DNA from: Nepenthes gracilis
Taxonomy: Eukaryota; Streptophyta; Magnoliopsida; Caryophyllales; Nepenthaceae
Assembly (NCBI GenBank): GCA_033239525.1
Contig: BSYO01000011.1
Span: 7,159,973 to 7,223,972 of the forward strand
DNA: 64,000 bases
Reading direction: 5' to 3'
The first letter of the stretch is position 1. Each line of letters starts with the position of its first letter. This document shows, piece after piece, positions 12,891-24,714 of this stretch. The notes below the pieces were generated by a model. It saw nothing but the letters and a program-made list of their open reading frames with translations. It did no database searches and was not told the DNA's origin. A program made the translations under genes and the position numbers.

Positions 12891-12932
12891 GATAATAATA
12901 ATAATAATAATAATAATAATTATTATTATTAT
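12891..12932. repeat. ATA/ATT microsatellite
   Basis: A trinucleotide AT-only run follows a pyrimidine-rich tract inside copy B. It is the counterpart of the (AAT)n tract at 7368-7393. Confidence 0.8.
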
Positions 12933-13481
12933 ATATTAATATTATATATATATTTATAATTATTTATTATTTTTACTTATTATTATATATTAATATTATA
13001 TTAATTTTTATTTATTATTTATCATTTAAATTTATTATTTTTATTTTATTTTATTTTATTATTATCACTCACTATAATTAATAATATTTATTATTATTTA
13101 TTACTATTATTAAAGATATTAATTATCTCATTACCCTTATCATAATACTTAAACTTTTAATTAATTATATATATATTTATTTATTAAATTTATTTTCAGT
13201 CAATAAATTTTGATACACTAAAATTATCTAATATTAATTCATTTAGGTTGGTTTGTAATTAATTTAATCTAACTCACTAACTAATCTAAATTTAAGTTAA
13301 TAGTTTAGATATTTAAACCTAAAAAGTAATTAAAAATAATTATTAAAACTTAATTTATTTTATTTTCTTAAGATAAAAATATTTAGAATATTACATATAT
13401 AATTGACGATTTCGGATAATTCAAGATTTTTGCTTGGATGGTCCGGACTGAGTTTAGGGACTCGAGTTTGGGTCGTTATAC

Positions 13482-15700
13482 TGTAGGCCTATCTCGTGCT
13501 ACAATATTATTTACAAGGTTATTTCGAAGATCATTACCAATCATCTCAAATCTACATTACCATTCCTGGTTGATAAATGCCAAGTTGCTTTTGTTAAGGG
13601 GAGGCAAATGAGTAACAATATTCTACTTACTCAAGAGTTTCCTCACAAGTATCATTCTAGCAAAGGTGTTCCTTAGTGTGCAATAAAGGTGGACTTGATG
13701 AAAGCCTATGACTTTATTTAATGGGACTTTCTTATTACTACTCTCGAATTGATAGGCTTGTCTCCAAAGATGGTTACTTAAATCTATCAATGTATTGCGA
13801 CTACCTCTTTCTCTGTCAATATTCATGGGGAATCAGTTGATTTCTTTAAAGGAGCAAAAGGACTGAGACAGAGTGATCTGCTATCACCATACCTCTTTGT
13901 ACTGGTTATGGAACTACTTAATGGAATCATCGAGATGAAGAAATGTCGAAGCAGCCTCTTTTAATACCATTGAAAGTGTGAATGCACTCATACTATAATG
14001 TTAGCTTTTGTGGATGATCTTTTGCTTTATGCCAAGGCAGATGCCAATTTTATCAGACTACTTCATGGATGCCTAGTGGAATTCAAATTGCTCTTAAGAC
14101 TTTCAACAAATAGAGATAAAAGTGAGATATTTACCTACACCATAGATGATACCATAGTGCAGGAAATTAAAGATATTATGGGCTATAAATTGGTGCAACT
14201 ATCGGTGAGTTACTTAGGCATCCCATTAATCACTACTCGGCTCTCAGTGAAGGATTGCAAACCGCTAATAGACAAGGTGGTGAAGTGGGTGTCCTCGTGG
14301 AAGAACAGATGGCTATCTTTCGGAGGCAGGCTCTAGCTCATTTCTTCCATTCTATCAATAATCCACCTCTACTGGGCTTCTATCTTCATTATTCAATAAA
14401 ATAGTGTTATAGAAGATAGAATGTTACATTCATCGATTCCTATCGATGGGAAAATAATAGCAAAGGTAGCATGGGAGGAAGTATGTATACCGAAGGATGG
14501 CGGATTGGCTATCAAAAACCTCATCGGATTTAATAAGGCACTAATACGCCACCTTCTATAGAGAATTGTTACTAAAGATCCTATTTTGTTGTGGTCCTTA
14601 TGGATTCACACCTATTGAATGAAAGATCAATGTATATTGACCATTAAAGTTTCAGAATTTGTGGCATGGAATTGGAAGAAGATTATGAAGTTGCATCCCA
14701 AACTGTGACTGAGGATTTGCTACCATATCGGAGATGGAGTTGAGACATTTCTATGGTTAGATAACTGCATCCGGTGGGGCCACTTTGTGATAGATACTCG
14801 GCAAAACTGATGATCATCACTGGATTACCCAAGGATGCTATAGCCCAATGAACATGATGTGGAGGTGGCTAGAATTGTGGACAACATGACAAATTACACC
14901 ACAAACTCAACTAGGAAGGATGTGATCAAGTAGAGTGATAGCCCAAATGGTGTCTTCTCGATGAAATCTGCCTATAAATTATTTCATGGTTGCAAAGACA
15001 AAGTTGTATGGGCCCCTCTCGTTTGGAGACCATATCACATCCCTACACACGTATTCATTCTAAGGTTGGTTATTTGGAGGAGATTAAGCACGCTGGATCT
15101 TATTAGCAGTGCCATTCACCCACCTAATACGTGCATCCTATGCAGCAATGGAGTTAAAGGCTATGATCACTTATTTTTTAGTTACCCATTTTCCAACGGT
15201 GTCTGGAAAGGAATGTGTCACCGACGGGTCTGAGTTGGCTCTACAATGACTGGAATTCAGACATCATTGGGGCAGCTCACAAATAGAAAGGAAAGAACAT
15301 CCAGGCCTATTTTCGTTAGTTCACGCTAGCAGTTACGGTGTACATTATTTGGAGGGAGAGCAATCAAAGAACTTTCCACAACTCACGACCATGGGAGGAG
15401 ACTCAACTAGTTAATCGATCACTAATACGGTTTGTTAAAAGCTAAAAATGACTACCACTAGACGGAACAGAGGCAACAAATCCATTGCAACTTGATGGAA
15501 TCTACCTTTAGTGTGTATTAGTCATACTTAATCATATCACTTTTTCTTTTGTTTCGCTATTTCGCTATGGCATGTAATGTGAAGCTCGGGGATGCCCTAA
15601 TTCATATGCTCTACCTCCGAGGCTCTATGGGATTTGGAGATAGAACATAGTTTATGTCAATTTTTTCAATCTTAATATACAAAATACTTACCAAAAAAAA
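13482..15700 (+). pseudogene. LINE (non-LTR retrotransposon) remnant, RT to 3' end
   Basis: The frame opens mid-domain with RPISC and IIYKVISK, the start of plant L1-type reverse transcriptase. KVDLMKAYD, the GLRQSDLLSPYLF box and the FVDD catalytic box (14007-14018) follow. SYLGIPL and WKNRWLSFGGRL come from the thumb. A zf-RVT domain lies at 14961-15220 (AYKLFHG, HIPTHVFI, CILCSNG, YDHLFFSYPF). Many stops and frameshifts are present. An A-run at 15693-15700 probably marks the 3' tail. The 5' part, including the endonuclease, is cut off exactly at the end of repeat copy B. Confidence 0.9.
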
Positions 15701-17010
15701 TGAAATGGAGGACTGAATTCCAAGGGATGTGTTTAGTTAGGAAGCGGCTTTGAGATGCCCCTAGGTGAGTGGGTGACTTAGAAGGGAAGAACGCGATAAT
15801 CTTCGTATGCTAGAGAGAGAGATCCGTTGTGTGGTCATCTTGCTTTTCGACGATGACACCGATTGCTCGAATAGTGTGTCGGTCATTGGTCCTCAAAGAG
15901 TGTTCTAGAGGAGGATCCCGATTCTCAAAGGGAGGTGCCTTCTCCTCTCCTTAGTCCCAGGTGTTCTCTTTTCTCCGCCCCCTTTGTGGAGGATGTGAGG
16001 TGGTTTTTAGAAAGGGTGTTGGTTAGTCCTTCTTAGGCTCTCTAACTTTGCTCTCATTGGAGAGTGTCTTATAGAGAGAGGTGTGCTCGGTGGGGAGTGG
16101 TTTCTAGAGAGAGGTGCGCTCAGTAGGTAGCGTCTTATCGAGAGAGGTGTGCTTGATGAGGAGTAGGTCGGTGATATCACATTGCATTTGAGAGTCTGAG
16201 GGTTTGGAGAGCACCTCAAAGTCTGGCTTTAGGGATGCTTTTGAGCTAAAAGTTTCCCTTCCTTCGTAGACATAAAGGGGTATTTATAGCGCTGGAGTCG
16301 GAGTAGCCTTCTTTGGGCCTCACGGTTGGTGCTGTGTAGTTTTACTGAGATGTCTCAGCAATCAAAGGTGACTGCACCTAGTATCTATTACCTTTTTAGA
16401 AATATTATAGAGTTGTATTTGCCATCTTGGTATGATACGCCGTATGAGTAGATATTCTATGGATATTTATTGAGTTGTCGGGATAGTTTTCATGGCCGCA
16501 TTGTGGTAGGGTTTGCCTACTGTGTTGTTGAGGCTGTTGGCAACTATACAAGATGGGAAATCACGGGTGCGATATTGTACGCAATCCTATTCACCTACTT
16601 CCTACAAAGCAGTTATGGGCCGACCTTCCTTGGCTAACCGTACTATTATGTAGACCTTAGGCTCAACAGGCCCCATGGTGGGCCACCATCACTCGGGCTT
16701 CAGTGGCCTACATGGTCCTTGTTCGCCTAGGATGGTGCCGACTTGGGCCCATTGCTACTGGCTTTGGGCTCTGGGCCGCAAGAAATTCTTCATGGCTGCT
16801 GCTTCTAAGGTACCTTCTTAGTAAGCCGAATCATGGGCCTACCTATGAGGAACCGGATCCATCACTAGCTCTCATACTGGGAGGTTTGAATCTTCAACTC
16901 CTAGCATGTCGTGATGGGTTTGAATCCTATTATATTTTCTATTTTTATTTTTCTTTTATTCTAAAATCTAAATCGGTACTCGGATAACAGTACGGGCACT
17001 CCGATGCCAT
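15701..17010. other. Unassigned region with short internal repeats
   Basis: No gene is recognisable. Around 16060-16170 an approximately 40-50 base unit containing gagagaggtg and gctc recurs about three times in diverged form. The part from about 16260 to 16990 has GC-richer, LTR-like character (tatttatagc near 16280, ggcccca and tgggcc motifs), but no matching partner was found in the window. Confidence 0.35.
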
Positions 17011-17131
17011 GATGCAAGCATAAGACAGAGGAAGAGTCCATCCTAAAAGACCAGTCTAGTAGGAGGAAGAGCCTCCTAACCTATAAGTTGGAGGTTTTTG
17101 CCTCAAGCTTTTCAATGTAGGACTCGCATCA
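17011..17131. repeat. 121-bp dispersed repeat, copy 1
   Basis: The unit runs from atgcaagcataag to ggactcgcatca and contains cctaacctataagttggagg. A second copy lies at 17331-17451, 320 bases away in the same orientation. It is not coding; it may be a short MITE-like or LTR-derived repeat. Confidence 0.7.
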
Positions 17132-17330
17132 TTCTTCCCTCCTTCAACAGCCGCAGACCTCGACAATTGCACTCTATAGCACTTCACTCGGTGGCTTTTA
17201 CTCTGTGACGCTTCACTCTACTCCGGCGTATCAGCAGCAGGTCAACCCCTTTACAAGTAGCCATTTTCGATCAGAACCCTCCGCAGGTAATCCTATTTGG
17301 GTTGAGACTAGTCTCAATGAAAGTACCATT

Positions 17331-17451
17331 TGATGCGAACATAAGTCAAAGGGAGAGCCAATCCGAAAAGATCGGTCCAATAGGAGGGTGAGTCCCCTAA
17401 CTTATAAGTTAGAGGTTTTGCATCAAGCTTTCCAATGTGGGACTTACATCA
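17331..17451. repeat. 121-bp dispersed repeat, copy 2
   Basis: Same order of motifs as 17011-17131, including ccctaacttataagttagag and the ending gggacttacatca, with scattered substitutions. Confidence 0.7.
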
Positions 17452-17703
17452 AAATGATATTCGCAAGCACATCTGTCATATAATCAGCTACAACAACGAG
17501 GTGCTCTCAAGTTACGTCACAGTCGCTAATGGGTCTTTTAGTTTATCTCCATCACAGTTCCGAGGGATTAGGAAAATTTTATTTTTTTATAAGAATAGAG
17601 ATATTATTTTTATTTTGAATTAAGAAAAGTTTTATATTTTAAAAAAGTAGATAGGTTTCTTTTCTTTATCTTAATCTTTTATTTATAAATAAATAATCAT
17701 AAT
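17452..17703. other. Unassigned AT-rich spacer
   Basis: No gene or repeat family recognised. It becomes nearly pure A/T from about 17575. Confidence 0.4.
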
Positions 17704-17782
17704 GTAATCATATTAAAATAATTAATTTCAATTAATTATATTTAAAATAATTAAATTATAATTATAATTATATATATATATA
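17704..17782. repeat. Long flanking direct repeat, left copy
   Basis: About 79 bases starting gtaatcatattaaaataa and ending in an AT run are repeated at 23307-23381 with few differences. The two copies bracket the Tat-type remnant and its nested LTR. Confidence 0.7.
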
Positions 17783-17789
17783 AATGAAC

Positions 17790-19707
17790 AATCAGATCTG
17801 ACCTCTATTGAGCACTGGCATTCCTCGAGTGGAGCAAAGAAAGAGGAAACTTTTGATTCAATATCCGTATTATGAGACGGCATAGTCCAATGCCATCCCA
17901 ATACTTTTGCTCCAATGCAGATTTGATATCCTCGGCCCTTATGGAAGTCCTAAGCTCAGCTTCCAGATGAAGATATTTGCTTTGAAGGGAAACATGCTGC
18001 TGTTGCTGAATTCTCAGAGACTCCTCGAGCAAAGAAACCTTATTCCTTGCCTCTGTAAGCTCATGCTCGAGACGGTTTGAACACTCCTCTTAAGCTTTGA
18101 AAGTGTCTAAGTCAACGCAAGATGGGGCGGCCTTATCAATAATTGGAATAAATCGGCCGTTAAGCTCACGTCGCAGCAAAGAAAAAGCCAACCAACAGAG
18201 CCTTAATTAAAGTGAAGGATCAAAAAATACTAAGAAATGCACCTTCGAAAAGGGAGATCTCCTCGGTGATTCTTTCTCTATCTGGACTTCGGGCTCGATT
18301 TGTCCCAAGGCTTGATCAACATCAGCAACAATAATAGCTTCCCCGGCCTCTTGCAATCCATAACGACCTCAGACTCATGAACCGCTTCATTAATAACTAA
18401 CACCGGGGAATTAGCCATCTCGATATGGGCCATGGCCCCAGTTTTTGCCTGGTCTGCAAATGAAGCCGTGGGAGTTCCCAAAATGTCCTCGGTTGTGGCT
18501 CTTTGAATGGCCTCGAATGAAATATCTCTCTCTGATATACTTTGATCGCGAGACAAGGGGGCTCAAGAATGGGCGTCTTTGTTGCCCTTATTTCCTCAGC
18601 TTGAATACTCTTGGTCGGACCTCCAGTCGCCACCTCGATCTGTTCCCTAGTCACGTCCTCAGCCGGATTATCAATCTAGTCCGATACCTCTCCAGAAAAG
18701 ACGAATGGAAGATCAGGCACTGGATCATCAAAGGAAAGGGGAGCGACAGGTGGCTCAACACTAGTGTCCTCGGCCTAAGAAGGTTGAACAACAAGCACAC
18801 TAAGTTTTGAAGGTCCAACCACAACCGCACCTCGAACAAACGCTGTTTTAGATGACTCCTTTCTCACCAGCTGGCCAATGATAGATTTGTCATCATCAGA
18901 AAAGGAAGCCTCCACAACAGTCTGCAGACATTTAGAAGTCTTGAGTTTTTTCTCCTGAGTCTGCGGGCTTTTCTTTGCTCTCTCGGATGGCTTCTCAATC
19001 TTCAGTGGCTTATGTTTCCTCTTCAGCTTCTTCTTTTTCGTAGGAAGTAAGGTCAGGACTCCTGAGTCCTCGAGCTGAGAGTCTCACTTAGCCTTATCAA
19101 GGACCTCAGCTCGCAACTATCAGTTCTTCTTCTTTTCATTGAAGGAACCAAGATTAGCGAAAACGAGGTCAGTGAAGTCCTTCACCACCTCCCTCTCCTC
19201 GCTCTAAGCATCACCGTAGAAACTTGAGTCCAAGTTTCCCCACTCAGGGGCAACGGTAAGGAAAAAATACTTATCTTTTCATCTCTTAGTGGAATCAGAA
19301 TTTCCACCACTGATATCGCATTCAGGTCGGGGAGTGTTGACGATTCAATCTTGGCTATGAGAGAATCTTAGGATAACCTTGACGGCCGCAGTTTCAAGGA
19401 GTTTGCCATGACAGCGTGCGAAAACATAGACGGAGATGAGATACCTCACCACGTTTGGCTATAATCTTGCTACCGGAACTTTGAGAGCCTTCATTATCCG
19501 GTAATGCTCCAGAGCCATGGGGTAGCGAAGACCACCCTTTAGATGAACTTCGTAGACAGTAACGAAACTATCTGGAGGGGCGCAGGCTCTAGCATTTGCG
19601 CCAGGCAGCAACATCACAGTCGAATTCAGGATCCTACACTTCACACACAGGACATCCAGATCATCAAGGGAAAGGGTGGATGGAATATCTTTCACTCTAG
19701 GAACCAT
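17790..19707 (-). pseudogene. Antisense ORF of Tat element (PF04195-type, putative gypsy-type transposon protein)
   Basis: The start at 19707 gives a globular N-terminal domain (LDDLDVLCVKCRI, VYEVHLKGGLRYPM, LEHYRIM). This resembles the plant domain called putative gypsy type transposon. A basic Lys-rich middle (near 18970-19040) and a low-complexity acidic/Pro/Ser segment follow. The C-terminus is a coiled coil (HVSLQSKYLHLEAELR) ending in KSALEQKYWDGIG. Stops near 19458, 19344 and 19204 plus later frameshifts break it. The homologous protein at 53080-55023 has the same domain order. The function of this protein is unknown; it is transcribed opposite to the element's own genes. Confidence 0.75.
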
Positions 19708-20308
19708 TGCGATATCAGAGGAGAAAAATGAGAGACAAAAATTTTGAAAGAAGATGGAAACTCGCAGCGCTCGAAAGAAAGAAGTTCAAAGTGGCAGACG
19801 AGAATTTGAAAGAGTGTAAATACTTTTGAAACCTAGAAGAATTCAAAAGATGCACCTTATCATGGCCAGGCCACACGTCAACCTCCCATAGGCTTTAGGC
19901 AATAATGGCCCTTATGTTTTCGAGGCGAAGTCAATCACATTTAATGCCTCAAGTGGTGGTGCACTCCAACGTCTCGAACTTGAAGACAGTTCTCGAATGT
20001 TTTGGCCAGACTATTGGTCTCAAAATGTCCCCGAGCATCTTGACTATTGGTCTCAAAATATCCCCGGACATTTTGATTAGACTATTGGTCTCAAAATATT
20101 CTCAGGCATTTTGACTATTAGCCTTAATAATGTCCTCGGACAAGGGAACATATTCTAGCATCAAGCCACTGCCGAAAAATGGATGCAGCACAATGACATG
20201 GACAGTTTTCCAGTGCAGGATGCCTTCACATGCCACTCAAGATGTATCCGCTAACAACAGGCATGCCAAAAGATTAAAAATCTTGAACCTCTTGGCATAG
20301 AGGGTTAG

Positions 20309-23306
20309 TAATAGGTATTGATACCCAGGACCTATGTGACGGACTGAAAATTCTATCGAAAATTCAGTAGAGTTTCATCTATAAAATAAACGTCTACCAA
20401 ATACAAAACCTATATAAAATCCTGTACAGAATCCACAATATCCATACAATATAACACAGGATCCCAATCGTCACAACAAATATACGAGCGGGACCGGCGT
20501 CGCAACTTCAGTATAACGTCGACTCATAAAGGATACCAACTAAGAACCAATTTACAACCATAAGAGATACTTGTGGAAGCTACTACATCCATCAATTAAT
20601 AGCGGAAACTAACTATACATTCATCAATCATCATAACATACATATACATAACTATAAGTATCAAAATAATTATTACAATATCCATACCTTATACAAAATA
20701 ACAAAACTGAATCCTCGAAAGCTTTCAATCCGTATCAGCTGCCTATCCTGCGCTCATAGCCTATTCATACTCGTTGGGTATAAAGGCTTGCTCATTTGGA
20801 AGGAAAAAAAATAATGATGAGCAAACAATTCAACAAGTACATTATAATCAAACACAATAGACAATATAAGCAAAGCTAAGCAAATAATTGACATATAATC
20901 ATGAAAGGGAGGAATAAGTAGAAATGTATTCGAATATGTTTTGAAATACCATTTACTTCTTTTGGGATATTTTTTTATGTATAATTATTCGTCTTTACAG
21001 ATTATGGTCAATAAGCCTTACTTACTAAAGGTATGGAAGGACGAGGAAGGATCATAATACTCAACATGATCTAAAGCCGCGAGCTCTTGTTCTCGACCCA
21101 GAGGGGGGCCAACAACCATCACGTGGCATAGTGGTATGCCTATCACCTGGTCATATAGGGCCAATAAAGACGCTACGCTAACCTCCCGCGGTTTAGAAGC
21201 AGTCCTCATCCTTCCATAATAATATCTTAAGGTTTGCTAAGAGTATCACCCGTTCCAATAAACGGCTAGGATATGCGGCTAATGTAATCCTCGAGTCTCT
21301 ACTATGATACCATATCACGCCAAGGGATGTTACCCTTCGTGATATAATCCATGATCCTAATTTCATAATTCCTTATTCATTTGAGAAAATGTCCACCACA
21401 ATTCAATTCACAATATCTCCATCTGAGAGAACCAATTTGATCACATATCACATTGTGGACTTTCCTCTGATTATATGTATGATTATTATTTTTTCTTTGG
21501 ATTTAAATATTTTCACAAGTCAATTTGGATACATGGATGTCACAATATATAGAAAAGATTAGAATTCCTTACCACATTAGGCATTTATCACTATGGGGGC
21601 CTTTGGAACACATTTCTTCCACACATGGAGTACAATCATATTTTTTCGGGGCTTATAATTGAACACATGCAATTAATCTTACTTTCATAACAATTAATTA
21701 GGGTGGATGTATGCAAATTTTTCATTAATTTTCCGGTAAACAGTAACAGTGTCAATTTAGAGCATTTAGACGCTGCAAACAAATCAATACTTGTGAGATC
21801 AGACACTCAACTAATATATATGTATAATTGGAATATGATGATTTATATTTTGGGATCAATTTAACATAATACGAAGGGAATAAAAGGAATCCCGAATTTA
21901 GGCGTGGGTTAGGGTTTTGCGAAGCCAACCCGGACAAATCGGAAGGCAAATTGGATAAATAACCATAAATACTTTGAGTAATAATCATGGGCTACGTGTT
22001 CTTCATAATTTGGGTGGATATCGTGATAAAAATACTCGAAAAATTAATAAAAATTAAAAGAGGAGATAAAAAGGATATGGGAGCACTAACCTCTATGCGA
22101 TCTGCAACTTTTTCAACTAATTTGAGCTCGGAATCAGACCCAGAAACCTTCATTTACCCATTTCTCTCTCTTCTCCCTCCTCTTCTCTCTCTCTACCTGA
22201 AGCTCACTTTCCCTCCTCTGTTCTACCTCCCCCGCATTCCCTGAATCCCCCTCCCCCATCCTCTCGTTTAATTATTATTATTATTATTGTTATTATTATT
22301 ATTATTATTATATAAGCATTTTTTTAAAAATTTTAAAATTTAAATCGATATTCGAACGACCAAACGGACGCACTTCGGGCGCTATCTCAACAATTCCAAA
22401 TACCCTCCAAAATTTTATAATATTTAATTAATTTTTCTCACACCCAAATTATCCTAAAAAATAATTAAATAAATAAATATGCCAAATTAAATCGAATAGA
22501 AATATTTGGGATATTACAACCCAGTTGGAAGGCCCATTTTTGCGAATTAAGCCCTTGTACCATGAAGGCCTAGGAGGCCCAAAAAGTTAATTTGGCCCAA
22601 GAGAAGTGGTGGCAATGAACCCCATTAAGACCCGAGGACCTATGGGAAGAGCCAAGGACTCTGCTTAATCTGCAGAATCAGCGTGCTAGAATTGCTGGCT
22701 AACTCTGTCAGCTACCAGAAGGGATGACAGCGATGTCTTAGGAAATACGACAGCTTTCGTAGAATACGTGCATCCTATGAAAAGCCATTGATTTTCAGAA
22801 ACAGTAGGCTTATAGAGTAGCAGAATAGATTTAGCAAAGTTAGTGGTAGGTTTTCCTACACACGCCAACCACTTGTATGGAGTAGGTGGCTGCCGAACAC
22901 TATAAATATGTGAATCAAGCACTAGAGCAGGGGGAGTGGGAAAAAAGCAAGTACAAAGAAGACATCATTCTGCTCTCAAGCTTTGTTCTCACTCTTCTGT
23001 AGCTTGAGTTCATTGTAACTAAAACTTTCATAGTGAAATTATTTATGAATTAAGAATCCCGTGATTTTTTTTCTCTCATTTAAGAGAGAATTTTTTATGT
23101 AAAATATTGCGTGTTGTTTCTGCACTGTCTCTCTCTCTCTTTAAACCTCTCTGACTTTTCAAACGCTTCTTAAAAAGTCCAAGCGGAAGAGGAACTTACT
23201 TTTTCCTTTGTGTTGCATGGGATTCAAATTCGATTATACGAAGAACGGGTCCGATGACACATTTGGATTTCCGTCCGTACAACAATTAAGATTCGAATAT
23301 GCAACA
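20309..23306 (+). repeat. 3' LTR of the Tat-type remnant, split by a nested LTR
   Basis: The LTR parts are 20309-20334 and 22519-23306. The junction gggttag/TAATAGG parallels ggggctag/TGATGGG at the 3' LTR of the 12 kb Tat element, with the first TG decayed to TA. A TATA-like tataaata lies near 22901, as in the other Tat LTRs. The exact right end is uncertain. Confidence 0.5.
20335..22518 (+). repeat. Solo LTR (chromovirus-like), 2.18 kb
   Basis: The segment begins TGTGACGG and ends ATATTACA. It is flanked by ACCTA (20330-20334) and ACCCA (22519-22523), a target duplication with one transition. It contains a pyrimidine-rich tract followed by an (ATT)n run (22271-22311), the same arrangement as copy B of the long repeat at 10005-13481, so both are probably LTRs of related chromoviruses. 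No internal coding region remains, so it was left by LTR-LTR recombination. Confidence 0.78.
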
Positions 23307-23381
23307 GTAATCATATTAAAATAACTAATTTTAATTAATTATATTTAAAATAATTAAATTACAGTTATATATATATATATA
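23307..23381. repeat. Long flanking direct repeat, right copy
   Basis: Partner of 17704-17782 in the same orientation, with a few substitutions. Confidence 0.7.
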
Positions 23382-24239
23382 AAAACAAAAAAATATGTAA
23401 AAGTTAAATCTTTCCATGTCTATGAAAAATGGAGCTTTGAGGAATTCAGCCGCAGAGACACAAGGTATGACACGCCTCCTTATTTCATTTAATTAAGAAA
23501 ACAATTATGGAAGCAAAAATAATTAAAGATCAAATCAGTTTTATTCACAGCCAAATTGCAAGTTTATGTGATTCATCACCTTTTCTGCATTACAGCTGTA
23601 ATAAATAATTCTTAGACACTTCAAAAAGAGTAAAATGTTACGGAATTAAGTCTCATTGTCGTAATAATATTCAAAAAATAAAATAAAATAAAAAATGTAG
23701 CAATAATATAATAATTTATTTTGCAATTATATATATATATATATTGTAAAAAAATAAGAAATCAAAAATAAATATAACCTTCTGGATTCTATGTATACTT
23801 TTTACAACTTATTTTATTTAAATTTCTTGTTTCGTTGTGCATTGAGATGTGAATTTATTTCGAGATTTAAATTTCAAGTGGATTAATTTATTATTTGGAA
23901 AAACAATTGTTTGGAAGGGAGAGTTCAAAAACATTAGAAAAACAAAAGATGGTCAAAACATGGTAAGATTGATTATTATGGCTTCGAATACATGGATAGT
24001 TAAAACACGTATGGATCATATGAAACGTTCAAGGCCAAGATGCCAAGGTCTGTGAGATGAAAGTCCAACAAACAACTCGCTCGAGGCAGTGGAATAGGAA
24101 CAGAAACTGGCAGTTTGGAGTCCAAACTCCCAACATCAAGGTATCAAGGTAAAGAAAAAACCGACATAACGGCCGAGGTTAAGACGATATTGTGGGCCTA
24201 CAGTAGGGCCATTGACCCAAATCCACGCCCACTGGCATA
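23382..24239. other. Unassigned AT-rich spacer
   Basis: No gene recognised. Short open frames, for example 23849-24055, have no family resemblance. It ends at the target site of the 24245-28080 element. Confidence 0.4.
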
Positions 24240-24244
24240 GCATG

Positions 24245-24714
24245 TGATATGTGCTCCATGGGCATATCAAGGAAATTGCAGGCGAAACATAGTATTTGCT
24301 AAGGGAGGGGGAGTTTTGGCAGAAGAGGGCAGCAGGGATAACAAAGAAGATAAGAAAAAACAGAAATATGAGAGATAGGGAAGCAGGGAGAGAGAAGCAG
24401 AGAAAGAGGTAGGGGTGACAGAGAGAGAGAGAATAAAAGAAGGTAAATGTTTCTTCTTCCTTTAGAACTGCAGTAACGAGCCTATTAAAGATGGAGGGCA
24501 TCAGCCCATGGCCCACCAAAAACAAAAAAACAATCATGCCAAATCACCAACAACAGAAAACAAAAATGGGTTACCAAATTCAGAAAGGGGGTTGGATATA
24601 TGTGCAGAAAAAAATAAAATAGCATGTAATATTTAGTATCATTGGCTAAACACTTCGTCTCCAGGTCAACGTCAGTGGATGAGCTTCCGATGGTGTTTCG
24701 AAGAGTTCGTAACA
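24245..24714 (-). repeat. 3' LTR of the TOPLESS-carrying element
   Basis: 470 bases, clearly homologous to 27610-28080. Shared blocks include ggaaattgcaggcgaaac, tggagggcatcag, aaatagcatgtaatattt and cacttcgtctccag. Confidence 0.88.

Larger units (their letters stand above)
10005..13481 (-). repeat. Long LTR-like repeat, copy B (3.48 kb)
   Basis: The segment begins TGTAACGACCCAA and ends TTGGGTCGTTATA, an imperfect inverted terminal pair extending about 45 bases. Such TGTAACG...CGTTACA ends and this length are typical of LTRs of Tekay/Del-type chromoviruses, so it is best read as a solo LTR. Strand is given relative to copy A. The flanking pentamers (CGTAT, CTGTA) do not match, so the original target duplication is lost. 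It abuts the LINE at 13482. No coding function is visible. Confidence 0.68.
17783..23306 (+). mobile_element. Tat-type Ty3/gypsy remnant: antisense ORF plus 3' LTR, with nested solo LTR
   Basis: Only the 3' part of a gypsy element survives: a long antisense ORF (17790-19707, minus) followed by a purine tract (agagggttag) and an LTR from 20309. The layout matches the full-length Tat element at 45528-57521, where a homologous antisense ORF sits between Pol and the 3' LTR. Gag and Pol are missing. A 2.2 kb solo LTR (20335-22518) has inserted 26 bases into the LTR. The right end is set where the flanking direct repeat resumes. Confidence 0.7.

Noticed and set aside
10005..13481. Possible large DNA transposon with inverted terminal repeats
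   Set aside because: Termini TGTAACG/CGTTATA and internal layout fit a chromovirus LTR better; no transposase and no terminal duplication of a DNA-transposon type were seen. Kept as LTR-like with moderate confidence.
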